Origin: Bacteroidales bacterium UBA1458
Lineage (GTDB): Bacteria > Bacteroidota > Bacteroidia > Bacteroidales > VadinHA17
Reading direction: 5' to 3'
DNA length: 21,232 nt
Assembly (NCBI GenBank): GCA_002325785.1
Contig: DCSU01000090.1
Coordinates: forward strand, 8,035-29,266
Positions 15,406-21,232 of this stretch are shown one piece after another. A program made the translations under genes and the position numbers. Numbering within the stretch: the stretch's first letter is position 1; each line of letters begins with the position of its first letter. The notes under the pieces are model-generated. The model was given only the letters and a program-made list of their open reading frames with translations, had not been told where the DNA came from and ran no database searches.

Positions 15406-15434
15406 AGACTGCGGACTGATGACTGATGACTTTC
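15363..15434. repeat. Inverted heptamer element between convergent genes
   Basis: Left arm of five phased heptamers (AACAGTA, GGCAGTC, CACAATC, CACAGTC, GGCAGTC; 15363-15397), a 2-base spacer AG, then a right arm of five heptamers in the opposite sense (GACTGAA, GACTGCG, GACTGAT, GACTGAT, GACTTTC; 15400-15434). The arms can pair into a long imperfect hairpin. The element overlaps the 3' end of the MFS gene and touches the pyrF stop, so it may act as a two-way transcription stop or RNA-stabilising hairpin. Confidence 0.8.
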
Positions 15435-16260
15435 AGATTTTGAACTTCTCCGCCAGGTAGCCGGCCATTTCCTCCTGCATCTCCCGGGCTTTCTCACCGG
15501 CCACTTCGGCAAAGTTCTCAGTGCTGTCAGCGTAAATGATCCCGCGTGATGAGTTAACCAGGAGTCCGCAATGACTGTTCATACCGTACCTCGCAACCTC
15601 CTCAAGGCTGCCACCCTGGGCGCCTACCCCCGGAACAAGAAGAAAATGGTGAGGCACGATCTTGCGTATATCGACGAGCATCTCCGCCCTTGTGGCTCCC
15701 ACAACATACATTATGTTGTCTGTTGTTCCCCATCGTTGCGTTATTGTAAGCACTCTCTCAAACAGTCTCTGCCCCTTGTCGGTATGATACTGGAAGTCAT
15801 CTGCTCCTTTGTTGGAGGTGAGAGCAAGGATGACAGCCCATTTGCCGGGATAGGAAAGGAACGGCGTGATGGAATCTTCTCCCATGTATGGGGCCACGGT
15901 CACGGCGTCGAAAGGCATCTCGCCAAATACCGCCCGTGCGTACATCTTTGATGTGTTGCCTATATCGCCTCGCTTTGCGTCAGCAATGATAAAGATATTG
16001 GTGTCAAGCTTGTTGATATACCTGACGGTTTTGTCAAGAGCTGCCATACCGCGGACACCGTAGGACTCATAGAAGGCGAAGTTGGGCTTGTATGCAACAG
16101 TGTATTTATGAGTTGCATCAATGATCCTCCTGTTGAACTCGAAAATAGGCTCTTCCAGACCTCCAAGGCTTGGGGGCAGCTTTGATATCTCAGGGTCAAG
16201 GCCGACACAGAGGAAGGATTTTTTCTTCAGTATCTGCTGAAAAATTTCTTTTGAATGCAT
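15433..16260 (-). CDS. pyrF: Orotidine 5'-phosphate decarboxylase
   Basis: Cytoplasmic enzyme that decarboxylates OMP to UMP, the last step of de novo pyrimidine synthesis. The 275 residues are the length of the longer bacterial PyrF subfamily. Seen: VGLDPE near the N-terminus (19-24), the hallmark IIADAKRGDIGNT with catalytic Asp94, Lys96 and Asp99, a VAPYMGEDS segment, a VGATR segment, the phosphate-binding VPGVGAQGG, and VNSSRGIIYA. The start ATG at 16260 lies 10 bp after the prfA stop, so the two are co-transcribed. The stop lies inside the heptamer hairpin element. Call is secure. Confidence 0.97.
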   Translation of the reverse strand: MHSKEIFQQILKKKSFLCVGLDPEISKLPPSLGGLEEPIFEFNRRIIDATHKYTVAYKPNFAFYESYGVRGMAALDKTVRYINKLDTNIFIIADAKRGDIGNTSKMYARAVFGEMPFDAVTVAPYMGEDSITPFLSYPGKWAVILALTSNKGADDFQYHTDKGQRLFERVLTITQRWGTTDNIMYVVGATRAEMLVDIRKIVPHHFLLVPGVGAQGGSLEEVARYGMNSHCGLLVNSSRGIIYADSTENFAEVAGEKAREMQEEMAGYLAEKFKI

Positions 16261-16270
16261 AATCCGGGTA

Positions 16271-17356
16271 TTAATAATCGCTTACCTTCAGGCGCTCGGC
16301 ATTCTCTGCCATCTGTAGCTTGTCGAGCAGCTCCTGTATGTTACCGTCGAGCACCACCGGCAGATTGTATATTGTCAGGTTGATGCGGTGGTCGGTGACC
16401 CTTCCCTGAGGATAGTTGTAAGTTCTGATCTTGGCCGACCGGTCGCCTGTGGAGACCATGGTCTTGCGCTTCTGGGAGATCTTATCGAGGTACTTCTGGT
16501 ACTCGAGGTTATAGAGCCTCGTACGCAGTTCCTTCATCGCCTTCTCCAGGTTCTTGATCTGGGATTTCTCATCCTGGCAAGTGACAACGATGCCTGAAGG
16601 CACATGTGTAAGCCTGATGGCTGAATAGGTGGTGTTGACGCTTTGGCCGCCAGGGCCTGAAGAACAGTATGTGTCCTTGCGTATATCCTCACTACGCAAA
16701 TCAATGTCAAATTCGCCGGCCTCGGGCAGCACTGCCACCGTGGCGGCTGAGGTGTGTATCCGTCCCTGGGTCTCTGTCTGGGGTACACGCTGCACGCGGT
16801 GTACACCGGACTCATATTTCATGATGCCATATACGCCCTCGCCCACTACTGCAAAAACAATCTCCTTATAACCCCCGGCAGTGCCTTCGGTAAAGTAGTT
16901 CAGATCGAGCCTCCATCCCTGTGCCTCAATATATTTAGAGTACATCCGGAAGAGGTCTCCGGCAAAGATGCTCGCCTCATCACCACCCGTTCCTGCGCGA
17001 ATTTCCATCACTGCATTCTTGTCGTCCTCCGGATCAACCGGCAGCAGGAGATACCTGATCTCCTCCTCCATATCGGGAATTGTGTTGACAAGCTGATCTA
17101 TCTCCGCCTTGGCCATCTCACGCATCTCATCATCCTTCTCTGCAGCCAGCAACGCCCTGGCGCTTTCGAGGTTGTCAATGGCGCTCTTGTATTTCTCATA
17201 AGCCACCACCAGGGGCTTCAGCTCCTTGTATTCCTTGTTCAGCCTGACATAGCGTTTCATATCCGACATCACATCAGGAGAGTTAAGTTGATCTCCAACC
17301 TCAACAAAACGCGTCTTCACTCCAAGCAGCCTGTCAAGTATAAGATTGTTTGCCAT
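16271..17356 (-). CDS. prfA: Peptide chain release factor 1
   Basis: Terminates translation at UAA and UAG and triggers peptide release on the ribosome. From the ATG at 17356 it has 361 residues, the normal RF1 length. Seen: the helical N-terminal domain, RAGTGGDEA, the stop-codon-reading PxT motif as Pro-Gln-Thr (192-194) in RVPQTETQGR, and the catalytic GGQ (236-238) in SGPGGQSVN, followed by the Arg/Lys-rich C-terminus. An ATG 24 bp upstream (17380) is also in frame, but it lies inside the predicted -7 box, upstream of the expected transcription start, and makes the protein longer than usual, so 17356 is preferred. It heads a short operon with pyrF. Secure. Confidence 0.97.
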   Translation of the reverse strand: MANNLILDRLLGVKTRFVEVGDQLNSPDVMSDMKRYVRLNKEYKELKPLVVAYEKYKSAIDNLESARALLAAEKDDEMREMAKAEIDQLVNTIPDMEEEIRYLLLPVDPEDDKNAVMEIRAGTGGDEASIFAGDLFRMYSKYIEAQGWRLDLNYFTEGTAGGYKEIVFAVVGEGVYGIMKYESGVHRVQRVPQTETQGRIHTSAATVAVLPEAGEFDIDLRSEDIRKDTYCSSGPGGQSVNTTYSAIRLTHVPSGIVVTCQDEKSQIKNLEKAMKELRTRLYNLEYQKYLDKISQKRKTMVSTGDRSAKIRTYNYPQGRVTDHRINLTIYNLPVVLDGNIQELLDKLQMAENAERLKVSDY

Positions 17357-17377
17357 TACATGCCAAATTTCAGGGTG

Positions 17378-17407
17378 CAAAGGTAAATATAATCAGGCAA
17401 TAGGCAA
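17378..17407 (-). promoter_or_regulatory. Promoter of prfA-pyrF
   Basis: On the minus strand TACCTTTG (17385-17378) is a full TAnnTTTG match, followed by CA as often in this group. A TTG at 17407-17405 lies 19 bp upstream and is formed by one of the heptamer repeats. The predicted transcription start is near 17372, about 16 nt before the ATG at 17356. Confidence 0.65.
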
Positions 17408-17528
17408 TAGGGATTAGGCAATAGTAAGTCGGCAATCGGCAGTCGGCAACCGGCAGTCAAAACATGACTGAAGACTGAAGACTGCTGACTGTGGACTGGA
17501 CTACTGCCTACTGCCTACTGCCTGAAGA
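17396..17528. repeat. Large inverted heptamer element between prfA and purM
   Basis: Nine phased heptamers on the left (GGCAATA, GGCAATA, GGGATTA, GGCAATA, GTAAGTC, GGCAATC, GGCAGTC, GGCAACC, GGCAGTC; 17396-17458), a 7-base centre AAAACAT, then nine of the opposite sense on the right (GACTGAA twice, GACTGCT, GACTGTG, GACTGGA, CTACTGC three times, CTGAAGA; 17466-17528, some degenerate). The arms can fold into a hairpin with 63-nt arms. The right arm touches the purM stop codon, and the left arm supplies the -33 element of prfA. Confidence 0.85.
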
Positions 17529-18698
17529 CTAATAGTGATATTCCCCGAACCCGCTTTTAATAGTGAGTTTGGGGTAGGGTGCAGATTCGCACCGGCCGAT
17601 GACGCGGGCCTCAAGATTAAAGCCGGAGGCAATGTCAATTATTGCCTTGGCATCCGGCTCATCTACATAGAGCTCCATCCTGTGTCCCATGTTGAAGACA
17701 CGGTACATATCCTCCCAGGGTGTGACGGAGCTCCTTTGAATAAGCTCAAACAGCGGCGGTACGGGGAAGAGGTCGTCCTTGATCACATGCAACCTGTCAA
17801 TGAAGTGCATGATCTTCGTCTGGCCGCCACCCGAACAGTGTACCATACCGTGAATGGCAGGCCTCATTTGCTCCAGAATTTTTTTTATCACAGGCGCATA
17901 GGTGCGTGTTGGCGACAGCAACAGCCTGCCGGCATCGACACCCGGTACGGCAGTAGTGTCAGTGAGCCTCATGCTTCCAGAGTATACCAGTGAACCGGGA
18001 ACGGCCTTATCAAAGCTCTCGGGATAGAGTGCGGCAAGATATTTATTGAAGACATCATGCCTTGCCGAGGTAAGCCCGTTGCTGCCCATGCCGCCGTTAT
18101 ACTCCTCCTCATAAGTCGTCTGCCCATAGGAGGCCAGCCCCACAATCACATCCCCCGGTCTGATACTGGCATTATCAATGACGTCAGCTCTCCTCATGCG
18201 GGCAGTGACAGTGGAGTCGACAATTATGGTCCTTACAAGATCGCCCACATCTGCTGTCTCTCCTCCGGTTGACCAGATCCCTATCCCTGCTTCGCGCATC
18301 CGGCTGAGAAACTCTTCGGTGCCCTCGATGATTGCCTTGATGACCTCGCCCGGAATGAGGTTTTTGTTCCTTCCTATGGTTGATGAGAGGAGAATATTAT
18401 CCGTTACACCCACACACAGCAGGTCATCGAGATTCATCACCACGGCATCCCGGGCTATACCCTTCCAGACGGAGAGGTCACCTGTCTCCCTCCAGTATAC
18501 ATACGCCAGTGATGATTTGGTTCCGGCCCCGTCAGCGTGCATTATGTTGCACCACGCGGGGTCGCCACCGAGTTTATCGGAAATAATCCGGCAGAATGCC
18601 CGCGGGAAGAGCCCCTTGTCAACACTGCTGATAGCAGCATGAACCTCTTCTTTCCCTGACGAGACACCTCTCAAGGCGTAGCGCGAACTGTCATCCAT
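17529..18698 (-). CDS. purM: Phosphoribosylformylglycinamidine cyclo-ligase (AIR synthetase)
   Basis: Cytoplasmic purine-pathway enzyme that closes FGAM to AIR with ATP. The 389 residues match the long Bacteroidota form of PurM. Seen: YALRGVSSGKEEVH at the N-terminus, the conserved HADGAGTKS (54-62), VMNLDDLLCVGVTDN, IGRNKNLIPGEVI, the STGGETADV nucleotide-site segment, and NMGHRMELYV near the C-terminus. The start at 18698 is 26 bp after the stop of the PorE-like gene, suggesting co-transcription from the promoter at 20722-20729. The stop is embedded in the heptamer element, which may serve as the 3' end of the transcript. Secure call. Confidence 0.95.
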   Translation of the reverse strand: MDDSSRYALRGVSSGKEEVHAAISSVDKGLFPRAFCRIISDKLGGDPAWCNIMHADGAGTKSSLAYVYWRETGDLSVWKGIARDAVVMNLDDLLCVGVTDNILLSSTIGRNKNLIPGEVIKAIIEGTEEFLSRMREAGIGIWSTGGETADVGDLVRTIIVDSTVTARMRRADVIDNASIRPGDVIVGLASYGQTTYEEEYNGGMGSNGLTSARHDVFNKYLAALYPESFDKAVPGSLVYSGSMRLTDTTAVPGVDAGRLLLSPTRTYAPVIKKILEQMRPAIHGMVHCSGGGQTKIMHFIDRLHVIKDDLFPVPPLFELIQRSSVTPWEDMYRVFNMGHRMELYVDEPDAKAIIDIASGFNLEARVIGRCESAPYPKLTIKSGFGEYHY

Positions 18699-18724
18699 GA
18701 TGAATATTCAGATCTCCTTCCTGA

Positions 18725-20701
18725 TTATTTTGCCGGAATATAGTCAGTCCTTAGTACCCTGAACTCGGTGCGACGGTTGATCTGATGTGCAATTTCCTTT
18801 TGTTCATCGCTGGCAAGGGCATTGATGTATTGCTCGGTCAGAGTGGCTCCGGACCGTAGGAACGGAGAGTCCTGCATGATAACTTCATCCACAATCTTCG
18901 GACTGGTCTCACCGTATCCCTTCGCCGTCAGCCTGTCAGTGGCAATGCCTTTTCCGATCAGATAGTCCACAACCGATTGTGCTCTTTTCTGCGAGAGATC
19001 AAGGTTAAACTCCTCAGTATCACGTGAGTCGGTATGCGACATCAGTTCAATAGTCACGTTGGGGTTGTCATTGAGAGTCTCCACCAGCTTGTCAAGCGAT
19101 ACCATCGATTCAGGACGCAGGTCCCACTTGCCGAAATCGTAGAAGATGTTCGGCAGCTCAATGGGTTTGTCTATCGGTGTCAGCAGGATGGTGGCCATAA
19201 ACTCGCGGCTCTTGTCCTGTCCTCTCGTCGTCTCCTTCTCTTTCCCGTTAAGGAAGCCCTTTCTGGAGGCAAGGAAGATATAATCAACCTCGGGCCTGAG
19301 GCTGAACCTAAAGTCGCCGGAATTGCCTGTCTCCATCTGCATATTGGCGCCGTCACTTGCGATGAGTTGCACTGCGGCACCAGGGACCGGTTGTCCGGTC
19401 TTTTCATCCTTAACGAGGCCGGTGACGCTGAATAGCAGCGGTGGCATCTCGAAGGTAAAGAGATCATCATCCCCCTTGCCCTTGCGTGCTGAGCTGAAGA
19501 TGCCTTTCTCTGCATCCTTTTCGAAGGTTATGCCGAAGTCGTCTGCCGGACTGTTTATCGGCGGCCTCATATTCTGTACCACCCATCCTTCCCCCGGCTG
19601 CGGCACGGCCTTGAAGATGTCGAGCCCTCCCATGCCAATATGGCCGTCAGATGAGAAATAGAGGGAGCCATCCTCACGGACGAAGGGGAAGAGCTCATTG
19701 CCCCTGGTGTTTATATCACTTCCGAGGTTTTCGGGGCGCGACCATGGGCTGCCGGGAGAGGTGCGGGTGGATCTGTAGATATCCTTTCCGCCTAGTCCGC
19801 CGGGTATATCTGAGACAAAATAGAGAGTCTGCCCGTCAGAAGAAAGGGCCGGATGAGCGGCGACCAGAGAGTCTGCCAGGAGCTCAATCTTTTCCGGGTC
19901 GGTCCAGAGGGTGCCCTCACGTGTTGAAAACATTATCACGCATCCTTTCTTCTCACGCTTGCCTGCCTCACAACGGGTGAAATATACTTCGGTATAGTCA
20001 GATGAAAACGAAGGGGTCCCCTCCTCAAACTCAGTGTTCAGGAAATCAACGGGTACAGGTGTGCTCCACTTGCCCTTTTTGTCAAGCCGGGTCTCGAAGA
20101 TATCCGTAAAACTCTGCCCGGTGGCACCGTGCTCCTTGTTGCCCTCTGCGTCATCACGCGATGAAGTAAACCAAAGGAGACCATAGTCATCGCGTCCGAA
20201 TGAGGGACTGAAGTCTGAATCCCTGGAGTTTGCATCTTTCATCTCGTCTACGTTGTATGACTCAGGGGAGTCCAGCCACTCCATAGCCAACTCACAGGCT
20301 CGTATCTGCTGTTCTGTGCGCGGGTCACCCGGAACAAGCTGCCGGTATTTGCGAAACTCCTCAATAGCCTGAGGATAGCGACCTAGTTTCTTAGTGCTCT
20401 CCGCAAGCCAGTATTGTGCCTCGGGCTTGGGGAAAGCAGACCTCACGGCCCTCTTGTACCAAAGCTCTGCATTCTTCGGATCATTGACCAGGCGGTAACA
20501 CTCGGAGACCATGAAGACCATCTCAGCCTTCACCTGCTTATCCCTGGTCTTGGAGTAGACATCCTTGAAGAGGTCTATGGCCTCCCAGTAGCTGCCAGAC
20601 TCGTATGCTGCATAGGCACGCTCGGTTTTTTGTTTCTGTGCGCCCAGAGATGCAGGAAGAATGAAAATCAGTGTAAATATGAGGATTAACAGTTTATTCA
20701 T
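18725..20701 (-). CDS. TPR / beta-propeller / carboxypeptidase-regulatory-like / OmpA envelope protein (PorE-like architecture)
   Basis: Exported protein of 658 residues from the ATG at 20701. Seen in order: signal peptide ending in Gly-Ala-Gln (about 22), TPR repeats (about 25-145), a PD40/WD40-like beta-propeller (about 155-420, repeating phrases such as LYFVSD, LYFSSDG and IFSSARKG), a carboxypeptidase-regulatory-like beta-sandwich (about 425-505), and an OmpA domain (about 515-658) with Asp558 in SHTDSRD and Arg573 in LSQKRA, positions expected to bind peptidoglycan. This domain order is that of PorE, a type IX secretion accessory protein of Porphyromonas. Paralogs with other roles are common, and no lipobox is seen, unlike the PorE lipoprotein, so T9SS function is only possible. 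A GTG at 20710 would add three residues; ATG fits the predicted transcription start better. Confidence 0.88.
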   Translation of the reverse strand: MNKLLILIFTLIFILPASLGAQKQKTERAYAAYESGSYWEAIDLFKDVYSKTRDKQVKAEMVFMVSECYRLVNDPKNAELWYKRAVRSAFPKPEAQYWLAESTKKLGRYPQAIEEFRKYRQLVPGDPRTEQQIRACELAMEWLDSPESYNVDEMKDANSRDSDFSPSFGRDDYGLLWFTSSRDDAEGNKEHGATGQSFTDIFETRLDKKGKWSTPVPVDFLNTEFEEGTPSFSSDYTEVYFTRCEAGKREKKGCVIMFSTREGTLWTDPEKIELLADSLVAAHPALSSDGQTLYFVSDIPGGLGGKDIYRSTRTSPGSPWSRPENLGSDINTRGNELFPFVREDGSLYFSSDGHIGMGGLDIFKAVPQPGEGWVVQNMRPPINSPADDFGITFEKDAEKGIFSSARKGKGDDDLFTFEMPPLLFSVTGLVKDEKTGQPVPGAAVQLIASDGANMQMETGNSGDFRFSLRPEVDYIFLASRKGFLNGKEKETTRGQDKSREFMATILLTPIDKPIELPNIFYDFGKWDLRPESMVSLDKLVETLNDNPNVTIELMSHTDSRDTEEFNLDLSQKRAQSVVDYLIGKGIATDRLTAKGYGETSPKIVDEVIMQDSPFLRSGATLTEQYINALASDEQKEIAHQINRRTEFRVLRTDYIPAK

Positions 20702-20721
20702 GCCGAACACCTTAGTTTATG

Positions 20722-20729
20722 CAAAAGTA
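20722..20729 (-). promoter_or_regulatory. Predicted -7 box of the PorE-like / purM transcript
   Basis: Minus strand TACTTTTG fully matches TAnnTTTG and is followed by CA. A TTAACA about 20 bp upstream is a poor -33 candidate. The start of transcription is expected near 20716, about 15 nt before the ATG at 20701. Confidence 0.5.
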
Positions 20730-20790
20730 ATGATTGTTATTAATGTTAACGTACCACCTTTCCAATAATTACCTTCCGGGTGAGCTTACC

Positions 20791-20825
20791 ACAAAAATAA
20801 TGCCCCCGTGGAAGAGGGCATTATT
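20791..20825 (-). terminator. Rho-independent terminator of the glutamine synthetase gene
   Basis: A perfect 10-bp stem AATAATGCCC / GGGCATTATT (20796-20805 and 20816-20825) encloses a 10-base loop. Read on the minus strand, the stem is followed by a T-run (ATTATTTTTGT), so it ends transcription coming from the glutamine synthetase gene 24 bp upstream. It also insulates the PorE-like promoter. Confidence 0.85.
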
Positions 20826-20848
20826 AACCACAAAATCTATGAAAAAAA

Positions 20849-21232
20849 TTACCTTGTAAAAAGCAATTCGCGGTACTTGGGCAGTGGCCACAGCTCGTTG
20901 TCGACCACCAGTTCCAGCTTGTCAATATGGATCCTGATCTCGTTGAGATAGGGTTTGACTTTGCTCTCATATGCAATGGACTTCTTGTAAAGATCCTCTA
21001 TTGTATTCGCTTTCCTCCGCTCTTCAATCATCTCGCTGACGAGTTTCTTTATCATGGTTATATGATCTGATATGATCACAATGAGCTCCTTGCGCGCGCC
21101 TGCCAGCCGCATATATTCATTATCTTCAAATATCTCACGTAGCCCCCTGACGTTATCTACAAGTGATGTCATGTAATTCACAGCCGTAGGGACTATATGG
21201 TTTACTGCCAAATCGCCGAGTACGCGTGACTC
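20849..21232 (-). CDS. glnN: Type III glutamine synthetase, C-terminal end (cut by the window)
   Basis: C-terminal 127 residues of a protein whose frame stays open to the window edge (first visible residues ESRVLGDLAVNHIVPTA). The sequence NHIVPTAVNYMTSLVDNVRGL and the helical end RIHIDKLELVVDNELWPLPKYRELLF are typical of the C-terminus of type III (GSIII) glutamine synthetases, the large (about 730-residue) form of Bacteroidota, which makes glutamine from glutamate, ammonia and ATP. The catalytic domain lies outside the window, so completeness and activity cannot be judged. The in-frame TTG at 21211 is an internal codon, not a start. The gene ends 24 bp before a strong terminator. The call relies on recognition of the C-terminal motif. 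Confidence 0.9.
   Translation of the reverse strand, partial: ESRVLGDLAVNHIVPTAVNYMTSLVDNVRGLREIFEDNEYMRLAGARKELIVIISDHITMIKKLVSEMIEERRKANTIEDLYKKSIAYESKVKPYLNEIRIHIDKLELVVDNELWPLPKYRELLFTR

Noticed and set aside
17357..17380. Longer prfA start at 17380
   Set aside because: It lies inside the predicted -7 box, upstream of the expected transcription start, and lengthens RF1 beyond its usual N-terminus.
16754..17386. 210-residue plus-strand ORF opposite prfA
   Set aside because: It is a shadow of the strongly supported prfA gene.
17396..17528. Possible CRISPR array
   Set aside because: The repeats are contiguous 7-mers with no unique spacers, and the second half is the reverse complement of the first. 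No cas gene is present.

Overview
The window looks like a chromosomal piece of a Bacteroidales-type Bacteroidota genome. Evidence: many signal peptides ending in Ala-Gln, -7 boxes of the Bacteroidota form TAnnTTTG, a TPR-containing histidine kinase, two OmpA-family envelope proteins, a type III glutamine synthetase, and a Bacteroidota-style PurM. I see no tRNA, rRNA, CRISPR array, insertion sequence or phage gene.

Left part (1-2733). A two-component system is read leftwards: a membrane histidine kinase with a periplasmic TPR sensor (573-2504), overlapped by ATGA with a NarL/FixJ-type response regulator cut by the window edge (1-576). The 229-bp divergent intergenic region upstream carries two palindromes of the form ATCCCC-N6-GGGGAT. 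Each lies exactly 21 bp upstream of a TAnnTTTG-like box, one facing each way. This layout suggests one regulator, plausibly the adjacent response regulator, controls both its own operon and the rightward cluster.

Accessory cluster (2734-13355). All genes are read rightwards and nearly all encode exported proteins: an OmpA-anchored envelope protein, an active-looking papain-family (C1) cysteine protease, a chagasin-like (I42) cysteine-protease inhibitor that is probably a lipoprotein, a one-domain FN3-like protein, a helical protein, a leucine-rich-repeat protein, and then proteins of no family I recognise. The end of the cluster is a repeated and decayed two-gene unit, called A-B here. A is a large multidomain secreted protein (intact at 10593-13070, collapsed to signal peptide plus tail at 10409-10576, tail only at 9336-9398). 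B is a secreted 322-residue protein (intact at 9412-10380, collapsed and frameshifted at 13084-13355).

Boundary region (13356-14145). Mostly non-coding, with degenerate short repeats, one small membrane-protein ORF on the minus strand (13692-13850), and a good Bacteroidota promoter for the next gene.

Right part (14146-21232). An MFS exporter (plus strand) converges on leftward housekeeping genes: pyrF, prfA, purM, a PorE-like TPR/beta-propeller/OmpA protein, and the C-terminal end of a type III glutamine synthetase followed by a hairpin terminator. Two large inverted heptamer elements (15363-15434 and 17396-17528) sit exactly between gene ends. They overlap stop codons, and the second contributes to the prfA promoter.

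The most interesting system is the TCS-linked exported cluster with its protease/inhibitor pair and the decaying A-B repeats of unknown function.
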